Below, one piece after another: positions 1 through 8,216 of a DNA stretch of 24,262 nucleotides (position 1 is its first letter; each line of letters opens with the position of its first letter). The stretch spans positions 1-24,262 of the forward strand of contig URSS01000037.1 in assembly GCA_900550545.1 (NCBI GenBank), written 5' to 3'. The notes under the pieces were generated by a model. The model made no database searches and was not told the DNA's origin. It worked only from the letters and a program-made list of their open reading frames with translations. Made by a program: the position numbers and the translations under genes. Origin of the DNA: an uncultured Lachnobacterium sp. (GTDB lineage: Bacteria > Bacillota > Clostridia > Lachnospirales > Lachnospiraceae).

Positions 1-38
1 CTAAATTTACTTGAGGTATTCTTTTTGGTCAATTCCCT

Positions 39-454
39 TTACTCTTTAAAGTATATAGGAAGCTCCAAAAAGGAAATTTGGATTTCCTCTGCAAGAATAT
101 CAAGCAAAATGGAAAACGCATTACTGCTCAGAATATTTTGAACCATTGTCATATGTTCTGACAAATAGTGAACCATCTGTTGAAACATATGAACGGAAAA
201 ATCCATAAGATTTTTTTCTTCGTTTGTTTCTGTCAATCGGCTAATAAAATTGTCCCGGTTCTGCCGTACAAAATAAGCAAAAAAAACATATTTATCCAGA
301 AAATGAGTGTAAAAGGTAGCCCTTCGGATCAATGCCTTCTCGCATATTTCATTTACTGTAATATCTTCAAATTTCTTTCTATCAAGCAGTTCCGTAAATG
401 AACTGCCAGCATCTGATTCGTTCTTATAAATCTTAAATCTTTATCCTTAGCCAT
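39..454 (-). pseudogene. TetR-family regulator, frameshifted
   Basis: This is a TetR/AcrR-type DNA-binding repressor split by one frameshift. The ATG at 454 is preceded by AAGGAAG at good spacing. It opens MAKDKDLRFIRTNQMLA, the usual beginning of the helix-turn-helix domain. The frame is then lost near position 405, and the rest of the helix-turn-helix (FEDITVNEICEKALIRRATF, then YTHF) continues in the next frame down to the TAA at 39. One missing base explains the whole pattern. The joined product would be about 138 aa, short for the family, with a small ligand-binding part. It diverges from the MMPL exporter at 765, the classic arrangement of a local efflux repressor. The family call is confident. 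Whether the frameshift is real or an assembly error cannot be told from this sequence. Confidence 0.75.
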
Positions 455-649
455 AATGTCTTCCTTTTTCTATAGTGTGATTGTCTGTTTTCCAGAGCTA
501 CGAAGTATGCAACAAGATACCAGTCCAAGGAGCTCCACGGATCGAAAGAACTGGAGATTTATAAAATAATTTTGTGGACTTTTTTGAGAGATGTCAATTA
601 TTTTACATTTGCTATTTAATTGTACGTTGCTTTTTTGCTCCATATGCTT

Positions 650-678
650 ATCCTAATAAATTAGAAGACAAATGTCAA
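650..678 (-). promoter_or_regulatory. Candidate promoter of the TetR-type gene
   Basis: On the minus strand, TTGACA (673-678) is a perfect -35 box. It is followed after 17 bases by TAGGAT (650-655), a 4/6 match to the -10 box. The palindrome GACAAATGTC (667-676) overlaps the -35 box. An imperfect inverted repeat, ATGTCAATTATTTTACAT, lies downstream at 591-608. Either could be an operator for autorepression. The rest of the 455-764 intergenic stretch is AT-rich, and I see no gene in it. The forward promoter of the exporter must also lie here but is not clear. Confidence 0.4.
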
Positions 679-764
679 ATAAATACGATATTTCGGTTAA
701 GAAGCCAACAATACTGCAGAGTAATCTATAGATATAGATATCGAAATTGACAGTGGAGGAAGAC

Positions 765-2794
765 ATGAAAAAATTTTACAGTGGTGTAATCAAATATCGC
801 TATGTGATTATGGTGTTGTTTCTGATAGCTACATTGTTTTGTGGTTACAGCAGAAACCTGATAAAAGTGGACTATGATATGAATGATTATCTTCCAGAAA
901 CGTCGCCATCTACAGTAGCACTGGATGTAATGGGTCAGCAATTTGACGGAGCAATTCCGAATGCCAGGGTTATGGTAAAGGCTGCAGATGAGAAGGAGGC
1001 ACGAGAGTACAAGGACAAACTACAGGCAATTGATGGTGTTATTTCTGTTTCGTGGCTGGATGATGTGTTTCCTATAGATGTGCCTCTTTCTATGTATCCC
1101 CAAAAAACACTGGAAACCTATTACAAAGATGGATATGCCTTATTTCAGGTGAGCATTGAAGAAGAAAAACGAGGCGAGGCTGTTTCTGAAATCTATAAGC
1201 TGATCGGTGATGACAATGCCATGACTGGAAGTGCGGTAAGCACTGCACTTGCAACCAGTTCCACTGTTAATGAGATTAAAAAGATCTCAATAATCGCAGT
1301 GCTTTTTCTGTTGGTGATTCTTACACTTACCACAACATCCTGGCTGGAACCGTTGGTTGTACTTATAGGACTTGGAGTGGCAATCATTATTAACACAGGC
1401 TCGAACCTTATCTTTGGTGAAATTTCTTTTGTTACTAATGCAGCCGGAAATATTCTTCAGCTTGCTGTGTCTCTAGATTATTCTATTTTCCTGATTCATC
1501 GTTTTGATGAATGCAGAAAAAATGCAGAGCCGAAAAATGCACTGATCCTTTCTACGAGTTCAATTTTATCCAGTGGACTGACTACAGTTATCGGTTTCCT
1601 TGCACTCATAATGATGCGTTTCAGAATAGGTCCTGATCTTGGACTTGCACTGGCAAAAGGAATTGTAATCAGCCTTCTGACAGTATTTCTTTTTATGCCA
1701 GGACTGATTCTGGTTACTTTCAAATGGATAGATAAAACCAGACATAAGTCTTTTATGCCTTCTTTCAGAAGTTTTGGAAAAGTAGTCCACAAGATTATGT
1801 ATCCGATGGGGATTATTTTATCTGTCTGATTATTCCTGCATTTATAGGCAGCAACAATAATTCCTATTATTTTGGTTCTTCCCACATTTTTGGAAACGAA
1901 ACTAGAATTGGAAAGGATACGGCAAAGATTGGAGATATATTTGGAAAAAGCGACACCTATGTGCTTATGGTTCCAAAGGACGACACTATAACAGAAGAGA
2001 AGCTTTTGGATGAACTCGAGGCTCTTCCACAGATGAATTCCATAACAGCACTTCGGAAAATGATAGGTCCGGCAATTCCTGCAAGTTCTATTCCCGAGAA
2101 GCTTCTGAAAAAACTTCAGTCTGAAAAATATGACCGTATTGTGATGAATGTGTCAGCTGATTATGAAGGGAAAGAAACCTTTGCTTTGGTAAAAAAAATC
2201 AGAAAAATTGCAGAACAGTATTATCCAGATGAATATTATCTGGCAGGCGAAGGAGTAAGTACTTATGATCTGATGGATACTATCACGGCAGATATGATGA
2301 AAGTAAATCTGCTGGCAATTGGCGCAGTTTTTATAGTATTGTTGTTTACAATGAAATCTCTCATACTTCCGATTATATTGGTACTGACCATTGAAACTGC
2401 AATCTGGCTCAATCTGGCTGTTTCTTATGTTAGTGGTAATCCGATTTTCTATATTGCATATCTTATTATCAGTTCCATCCAGCTGGGTGCCACTATAGAT
2501 TATGCAATTCTGTTTACTGAACGGTATAAAGAAAACAGACAGACGCTTAATAAAAAAGGAAGTATTGTGGAGACTGTTTCCAATGTTACGATATCTGTAC
2601 TGACTTCCGGAATTACAATGGCAACAGTTGGAACTCTGCTTGGAGTTTTTTCTACCCATAGACTGTTGTCACAGCTTGGCTATTTTCTGGGAAGAGGAAC
2701 GGTTTTTTCCATGATTGCAGTGTTGTTTGTACTTCCATGCTTTTTGTATCTATCAGACGGCATCTGCATTGAGAAAAAGTTCTTTGGCATATGA
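765..2794 (+). pseudogene. MMPL/RND-type exporter, frameshifted
   Basis: This is a membrane exporter of the MMPL (RND superfamily) type, about 676 aa if restored, the usual length for clostridial members. The ATG at 765 is preceded by GGAGGA. The first half has one TM helix, an extracytoplasmic domain, then a TM bundle with the family motif LAVSLDYSIFLIHRF. It hits TGA at 1827-1829. Reading one base back from 1826 (GTC|CTG overlapping as GTCTG) continues the protein without a break: LIIPAFIGSNNN, a second extracytoplasmic domain, and a second TM bundle with LGATIDYAILFTERY, ending at 2794. A single deleted C therefore separates the halves. Each half contains one of the two matching GxxxDY-like helices needed for proton-driven transport, so the split gene is probably non-functional. 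The substrate is unknown; lipids or hydrophobic drugs are typical of the family. Confidence 0.85.
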
Positions 2795-2846
2795 TGCCTA
2801 ATACGGATATGAAGTAGGCTGCACTCTCAAGTCTCTATGGAATCGG

Positions 2847-2886
2847 TAACGCCGGTACTGGATATCAAAATCCCGCACCGGCGTTA
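2847..2886. terminator. Inverted repeat between convergent genes
   Basis: TAACGCCGGT (2847-2856) and ACCGGCGTTA (2877-2886) form a perfect 10-bp stem with a 20-base loop. It lies between the end of the MMPL gene and the end of the large surface-protein gene, which converge here. The downstream bases are AT-rich (TTGATTGTAATTATC) without a clean run of T. It is a plausible bidirectional terminator, but the long loop makes this uncertain. Confidence 0.5.
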
Positions 2887-2910
2887 TTGATTGTAATTAT
2901 CTTACTTTTA

Positions 2911-2934
2911 TAGACACCCACAAGTGAGTGTCTA
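2911..2934 (-). terminator. Hairpin after the surface-protein gene
   Basis: TAGACACCCAC and GTGAGTGTCTA face each other. On the plus strand there is one C-A mismatch. In minus-strand RNA that position becomes a G-U pair, so the hairpin is better formed in the direction of the surface-protein transcript. It lies 24 bases past the TAA at 2958. No T-tract follows (TATAAAAGTAAG), so it could be a 3'-end stabiliser or, with the repeat at 2847-2886, part of a composite terminator. Confidence 0.35.
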
Positions 2935-2957
2935 TCTCCATTCTGTGTTATAAGATT

Positions 2958-3059
2958 TTACTTTCTTGCACCATCCTCGCCGACCTCATAGCCGTCCACT
3001 TGGGTGCTGACTGCCATCTGCCCACGGCTGACCGCAAAGAGAATGTTATCCTTAACCTA
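2958..3059 (-). pseudogene. In-frame tail beyond the TAG stop: SLH-like/wall-binding remnant
   Basis: The large surface gene ends DINNH-TAG. The next 32 codons stay in the same frame and are open to the TAA at 2958. They read VKDNILFAVSRGQ, then MAVSTQVDGYEVGEDGARK. DINNH-x-VKDNILFAVSRG matches the opening of an SLH (S-layer homology) domain, where x is normally Trp. TAG is one base from TGG (Trp). The last part, VDGYEVGEDGARK, resembles the closing segment of clostridial wall-binding repeats. The simplest reading is that an original C-terminal anchor suffered an internal deletion and then a Trp-to-stop change. The resemblance is from memory of these families, without a search. Confidence 0.65.
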
Positions 3060-6000
3060 GTGATTATTGATGTCGGTAAGGACTGGCTTTTTAGCTTTAT
3101 ATCCCACGCCGTAGACACCGGACTTAGTAAACTCAAAGATGACTGCCTTCTGGTCTGCATCATAGCCGGACCTGGTGATCCACTGGGGCTTACCTTTTCC
3201 ATTCACTAAAACCGCATAGAGGTTACCCGGCTGTTCGTTTTTCTTCGGAGTATACGGAATTGCAATACTGATGGTTTTTCCCCACAGGTTGGTCAGCTTG
3301 GTTTTTTTGACTTTTTTCGCTTTTCTCTCTGTACTGGTCCAATTCTTCTTCTGGTTGGTCAGCTTGGTTTTTTTAACGTTTTTCACTTCCCACAGAGAGA
3401 TGTCATAAACGGGGCGTTTTTTGATAGCTGCCTTTGCCTTAACCGAAGTAACCGTGATTTTCTTCACCTTCAAAACGATGTCGCCGCTGGTCTGGCGGTT
3501 GAGCTTTTTGAGAGTATCCAGCGTAAATCCAAAGTCCGCCATACGGTCGGTGTCGATGGTGAGGCGCTTGACGCCGGAGGATACCAGCTTGTCCAGAACA
3601 TCCGCTTTCAAAGTGATCTGTACGCCATTCAGCGGTTTGCTGATTTCCACGGGAACAACCACCGCAATACCGTTTGCGGTGTTGCCATTCTTTTTCGCAT
3701 CTGCCTGCGCAGTGGAGATGGCATCGGATACCATACTTTTTGTAATGACAACGTTTCCCTTTTTATCTGCCTTCACAGTCTTTGTTTCCGCTGTGGTCGG
3801 GGTCGTTGGATTGTCCTTGTCCGGGCGGTCAATGATAATTGAATCATTCTTTGAGGGACTTCCACCACTGGATGAGCCTCCGCCTCCGTTGCTGCTTCCG
3901 CCTCCACTGCTGCTTCCGCCTCCACTGCTGCTTCCGCCTCCACTCTTTTCTTCAACCGTCAGCGTTCCTTCGACAAAGCAGAGCTCATAGTTTTCGGATG
4001 TAAGACCATAAGGCGTAATCTTATAAGTACCGACTTCGCTCTCCTTCGTATAGGAACAGGTGAACTGAAGCTTTCCGCCTAAGGAAGCCGCGTTATCGGC
4101 TCCGGCAAAGCCCTCGTATACCGCCTCATACTTAGGGATCTCACTTTTTACTTGGATCCGCAGATTCTTTGCGGTAACGGTAAGCTTTGCCTTATTGACG
4201 GTAAACGCCTTCCATTCACTTTTCGCCGCTTTGAAATTCCGGCTTTCATCGATCTCGGCGCGCACATACCATGTTCCGGCGTTATTTCCGACAGACCAAG
4301 CTGCACCGTCACTTCCGCTAGTATCCTGTGTGTAGGTGAACCGCACCGGCCCGACATCCGCATTTTGCAGCTGAACTTCGGGGGCCGGTGACTCGCCGTA
4401 GTCGATATTTTCACAGGTCAGTCCGGAAAATGTGTAGTCCGCTTTCTCAATCGTCAGCTGATTATTGAAGATTGCGACCGGTGTTTTCTGTGCCTTTACA
4501 GCACTTCCTTCCGTACAGGTAACTCCCACATAATATTGTCCAACGGTTCCGTCTTCCTTCAGGCACACGTCGTAGTGTCCTTCGCTGTTTCGGGAAACCT
4601 CTTTTGTAAGGGTCTCATCCTCATATAGCTTATAGCTGATCTCTCCATAGCCGGTAATAACGGCTGTGGCACCGGCTGTACTGTATTCTTCCCGGATCAC
4701 CGGCTTTAAAGCATCCCCCGCATCCTCACCATAGGTGATCTTACCGAAGGTCTTAAACCACAAAGGATCAAAGTCCGCCTTCTCGATCGTCATATCGCAG
4801 AGGAACAGATCTGTCGCATGATTGATCCCGGGCACTTCCGATTTCGTAGTGACAAATACGCCATATACACCGGCTTCCGCCTGCTCTCCGAGGAAGCCTC
4901 CTGTATATTCCTCTCCCTCCTTCTTTTTATAACGCACCATATCGATCTCGAATTTTCCGCTGTTTTTCGAAGTCGGTGTTACACGCACTCCATGTGTAGC
5001 CTGATTTCCGGCATAGGTAAATTTGGTCTCGCCAATACTGAAATCCTCTTTATTTAATACACGTTTATTTGTCGTTGCCGTCAGCGTAAGGGCATCGGAT
5101 ACATCAAGATTTTCATTTTCGGCAACCATAATACAGGAATAGGATTGTCCCGGCTCCCGTCCCGTGTAGGAAATTGTAAAGTTACCACCTCCTGAGGTTA
5201 AAGACCGAAAATCTGCTCTTGTAGCTTCTGCCTTAGCCGCCGCCCTTAATTCTTCGCCACTGTATTTGCTGTACTTTGTTTCTTCTGTATAATACAGGGT
5301 TGTTCCATCAGACTTTGCCTGAAAGCTGACCGAGCTGTCTCCGTCAGCAGCTGCGTTACCCGTAAGAGAGACCTTGTAGCCTGCGTAAAGCTCGACCACC
5401 GGGGCTTTGTTTGCCTCCGTAGGAAGCGTCTCCTCGACAAGCTCTTTAACGGTGATCCTTTCATCTGCCGCTGTACCCTTTCTTATTTTATCCTTATAGC
5501 GCCATACGGAAAACTTATCCGGGTTTGCCCCGGTAGGCACTGTTTTACTCAAGTAGCTGCTTATCGGTTCTGCACCATTGACCGTATATTCTTTTAAAAG
5601 ATATTCATCATAAAACGGCTCTGTATCTGTATACTTGTTATAATATTTAACATGAACCGTCCTCTGCTCTGTCTTTGGGAACGCATAGATGTCTGTCGTA
5701 TTCTGCGAAGCTGAGGGCTCGGCAGAATTATAGACTACGCAGACCGGCGCTGCCGGGCCGGAAAGCTTAACCTTCTCTAGAAAGCTCCTGTATTCTTTTG
5801 TGGATACTCGAAACAGCTTGCCTGCTACCGCTCTGCTGTTGAGAACGATACTTAAATTATTATCGTTAGTCTTAAACTTTGCCTTCGTAAAATCGATTTC
5901 ATTCGTACTGGATAGGTTTTCGATTTGCATCTTATCAAAGGGGAATGGCTTTGAGGGGCTTTCATTCTCCACGGTAAACCTTTTTGGTGCACGAGGGATT

Positions 6001-8078
6001 TGAGTGATGTTATGGGCAAGGAAGATATCGGATGTATCCCCATGAATCGTACCACCCTTTATCGTGACTTCATTATGCTCGGTATTGTAAATACCATATT
6101 GGGCTCCTAATATGGTTCCTCCCTCGACAAGGAGAGAAGCATAGGAGTCAGCTTGGACAGAATCTCCTTTTCTGTATATATACAAAGCACGTCCACCATT
6201 AGACTCGATACTGCCTCCCCGGATCGTGATCTTTACGCCGCCTGTCGCACTGATCGTATCGCGGCTATCAGGAGAGCCTGATGAATGATTCGCATTACGG
6301 ATCACTGTGCTGTCCCCTTCAACGATCAGGTTTGCTGCACTCAATTGGATCACCGGAGAATCCGTACTTGTCCCGATGATCTCTCCTCCTGTAATATGGA
6401 TCGTACTCGGTGTCGCGCCAACAAAGCCGGAACAGCTAAGGCTGGATTTTAATGTTCCTTTTCCGGTGACCGTGACCCTTCCCTTGATCTCTCCTTCTAA
6501 TACAACGGCATTCTCCTCATTGAAGCCCGCCGTATCTATCGTAATATCCTCACTGATCGGCTTATCCGTACTGCCAATAGTGATCTGAGGGCCGGCAGTT
6601 CCCGTATTCATAAGCAGGATATCATTTAATATACCGGATACGCTGCCGGAGGTTATATCATACTGGTAATTCTTTTCCGGATTTTCCTCTGTCCCTTCTC
6701 CCGCAGAGGCATACGTAACGGTAACATCATATTTACCTTCCTCCGTTGACTGCTGAATATCCGCTTTTTTAATAACGCCTTTTTCGATCAGGCTTGCCGG
6801 AGCATTTTTATCCACGATCCGGATATAATTTCCGGCGGCCTTTAATATATATTTTTCACATTCAACCTGTGTCGCCGCAGTCGGACAGATCACATTTAAA
6901 CTCATATTATTAAGCAAGGAATCAATATTATCAACAGAACACTCCATCCAGTTCGTCAACGCTGAGCTTGACGTCATTGCTGAATAAGAAGGCGCCAGAG
7001 TAAAACCGGGATTAACCGAGGTCAAGCCGGTCGCATCCACCGTAGGATAGGAACCACCGAAATAGTATAGGGAGCCCTGTTTTCCGCTGTTGCAAAAAGC
7101 AGAGATATCGACATTCCCGGATAAGGTCAGCTGGGTTTTATTCGCCATGCTGATGGCATAAGCCGCTCTGGTGGCGCTCGCCGTATTTGTATTTTCCGCA
7201 TAGATCTTGCCGCCGCTGATCGATATTTTCTCGGCTCCGCGGATCGCATATATCGAATATTCATCGGCTTCACGATCCTCCAAACAGCCTCCGCTTATGT
7301 TGACTTCTTTGACAGAACTAATTTTTCCGTTCCAGACACCATCGGAGATCTCCACATACCCGTTTTCATTTCCCCAAACAGTACCATTTATCGTACCGCC
7401 CTTCAGATATACCTTATCATTTGTCTTCAGGGAAAATATCTGGTCGCTGGTGCTGTTTTCAAGAATGCCGCTATTATGCTCAAATATCACTTCTGCGCCT
7501 TTACTATTTGTGATCGCCGTGTCAGATGTTGTGATATTTGCGGTATTGTGTATGATAAAGCAGCCGGCACTGTTGATCTTAAACAACGCTTTCGCTGTAT
7601 AGGAGCCCGTCAGGGTCAGCTCGCACGGAGTGTCAAGCTGAATGCCATTATTTTCCGGAGAAACAATATTATCAAAATGGATGGCAACCTTTTTTGTTTT
7701 GCTCTGCTCTAAGATTTTCGTTACCGCCTCCGTAAGTGTAGTGACCTTTGTATTGTTAAGTGCTCCGCCGTTAACCGAAAAGTCGCCTGTAGCCTGACGG
7801 ATCGTATAGACGGTATCCTCGGCAGCATCTGCATACATTGCACTCCCGGTCTCTTTGACTGCCGCACTGATCTCTGGGAGCTTTGTGCTCTCCGGCTTTT
7901 CTGTCTTTTCTGCATCGGACGGAGATGCCGTCAGCCCTTTTGCCTCTGCTTGAATGCTTTCCTCGACAGCGGAAACCATATCTGCTCTTGCTGATATATT
8001 TGCCCCGCCGTAATTGACTGCAAGTATCGCTGCCAGCACGGTTACCGACAGCCTCTTATGCCACCTTTTTTTACCCAT
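3057..8078 (-). CDS. Giant secreted beta-helix/Ig-like surface protein (1673 aa)
   Basis: The ATG at 8078 follows AAAGGAGAGGG. A signal peptide (basic MGKKRWHKR, hydrophobic core, ending near SARA, residue 32) predicts secretion. Residues about 115-330 and 510-690 contain short repeats such as ISGGKIYA, HITGGEII and IRGGSIES, typical of right-handed parallel beta-helices. Residues about 800-880 resemble a Listeria-Bacteroides-type repeat. Residues about 1100-1376 hold MBG/Ig-like modules joined at TIEKADF, TIEKADY and TVNKAKL. A Gly/Ser linker follows (about 1378-1410), then a C-terminal module (about 1413-1665) homologous to one in the protein at 15733-19338. No LPXTG motif is present. The TAG stop appears to cut off an SLH-type anchor (see 2958-3059), so the present product may be released. 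An adhesin or polysaccharide-contacting role is likely but unproven; no catalytic residues are recognisable. Confidence 0.85.
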   Translation of the reverse strand: MGKKRWHKRLSVTVLAAILAVNYGGANISARADMVSAVEESIQAEAKGLTASPSDAEKTEKPESTKLPEISAAVKETGSAMYADAAEDTVYTIRQATGDFSVNGGALNNTKVTTLTEAVTKILEQSKTKKVAIHFDNIVSPENNGIQLDTPCELTLTGSYTAKALFKINSAGCFIIHNTANITTSDTAITNSKGAEVIFEHNSGILENSTSDQIFSLKTNDKVYLKGGTINGTVWGNENGYVEISDGVWNGKISSVKEVNISGGCLEDREADEYSIYAIRGAEKISISGGKIYAENTNTASATRAAYAISMANKTQLTLSGNVDISAFCNSGKQGSLYYFGGSYPTVDATGLTSVNPGFTLAPSYSAMTSSSALTNWMECSVDNIDSLLNNMSLNVICPTAATQVECEKYILKAAGNYIRIVDKNAPASLIEKGVIKKADIQQSTEEGKYDVTVTYASAGEGTEENPEKNYQYDITSGSVSGILNDILLMNTGTAGPQITIGSTDKPISEDITIDTAGFNEENAVVLEGEIKGRVTVTGKGTLKSSLSCSGFVGATPSTIHITGGEIIGTSTDSPVIQLSAANLIVEGDSTVIRNANHSSGSPDSRDTISATGGVKITIRGGSIESNGGRALYIYRKGDSVQADSYASLLVEGGTILGAQYGIYNTEHNEVTIKGGTIHGDTSDIFLAHNITQIPRAPKRFTVENESPSKPFPFDKMQIENLSSTNEIDFTKAKFKTNDNNLSIVLNSRAVAGKLFRVSTKEYRSFLEKVKLSGPAAPVCVVYNSAEPSASQNTTDIYAFPKTEQRTVHVKYYNKYTDTEPFYDEYLLKEYTVNGAEPISSYLSKTVPTGANPDKFSVWRYKDKIRKGTAADERITVKELVEETLPTEANKAPVVELYAGYKVSLTGNAAADGDSSVSFQAKSDGTTLYYTEETKYSKYSGEELRAAAKAEATRADFRSLTSGGGNFTISYTGREPGQSYSCIMVAENENLDVSDALTLTATTNKRVLNKEDFSIGETKFTYAGNQATHGVRVTPTSKNSGKFEIDMVRYKKKEGEEYTGGFLGEQAEAGVYGVFVTTKSEVPGINHATDLFLCDMTIEKADFDPLWFKTFGKITYGEDAGDALKPVIREEYSTAGATAVITGYGEISYKLYEDETLTKEVSRNSEGHYDVCLKEDGTVGQYYVGVTCTEGSAVKAQKTPVAIFNNQLTIEKADYTFSGLTCENIDYGESPAPEVQLQNADVGPVRFTYTQDTSGSDGAAWSVGNNAGTWYVRAEIDESRNFKAAKSEWKAFTVNKAKLTVTAKNLRIQVKSEIPKYEAVYEGFAGADNAASLGGKLQFTCSYTKESEVGTYKITPYGLTSENYELCFVEGTLTVEEKSGGGSSSGGGSSSGGGSSNGGGGSSSGGSPSKNDSIIIDRPDKDNPTTPTTAETKTVKADKKGNVVITKSMVSDAISTAQADAKKNGNTANGIAVVVPVEISKPLNGVQITLKADVLDKLVSSGVKRLTIDTDRMADFGFTLDTLKKLNRQTSGDIVLKVKKITVTSVKAKAAIKKRPVYDISLWEVKNVKKTKLTNQKKNWTSTERKAKKVKKTKLTNLWGKTISIAIPYTPKKNEQPGNLYAVLVNGKGKPQWITRSGYDADQKAVIFEFTKSGVYGVGYKAKKPVLTDINNH
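3288..3388 (-). repeat. 35-base direct repeat, 66-base period, inside the C-terminal module
   Basis: GTTGGTCAGCTTGGTTTTTT begins at 3288 and again at 3354. The match runs for 35 bases with three differences. The 66-base period keeps the frame and gives KKTKLTN twice, 22 residues apart, with a lysine-rich spacer. The matching region of the protein at 15733-19338 has only one short segment here, so this looks like a local in-frame duplication. Confidence 0.75.
3891..3944 (-). repeat. Three perfect 18-bp tandem repeats coding the Gly/Ser linker
   Basis: The unit GCTGCTTCCGCCTCCACT occurs three times in a row with no mismatch, coding six-residue Ser/Gly units on the minus strand. Degenerate versions continue toward lower coordinates. 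Such perfect units are prone to slippage, which here would change linker length by six residues without breaking the frame. Confidence 0.85.
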
Positions 8079-8172
8079 AAAACCCTCTCCTTTATAAGCA
8101 TTTCGACCTTGTTACCTAATTTTATAATACATTAATCATAGAATTCCTTCTCTGCAAGCCTGTTATATTGTC

Positions 8173-8202
8173 ATTATAATGTAAATAAAAAGAAAAAATC
8201 AA
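8173..8202 (-). promoter_or_regulatory. Candidate promoter of the giant surface-protein gene
   Basis: On the minus strand, TTGATT (8197-8202) lies 18 bases from a perfect TATAAT (8173-8178). This puts transcription start near 8166 and leaves a leader of roughly 90 bases before the ATG at 8078. It occupies the short gap behind the MATE gene, which suggests the surface gene is transcribed separately from that operon. Confidence 0.5.
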
Positions 8203-8216
8203 TAGTTTTTGCTATT
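8191..8216 (-). terminator. Weak terminator after the MATE gene
   Basis: In the minus-strand transcript, AATAG (including the TAG stop) can pair with CTATT across a CAAAAA loop. GATTTTTTCTTTTT follows directly. The stem is only 5 bp and AT-rich, so termination may be partial and some read-through into the surface gene is possible. It overlaps the -35 box of the next promoter. Confidence 0.3.

Noticed and set aside
3057..3059. Pyrrolysine decoding of the TAG
   Set aside because: No pyrrolysine tRNA or Pyl genes are in the window, and the position corresponds to a conserved Trp in SLH domains, so a nonsense change is simpler. It is not excluded genome-wide.
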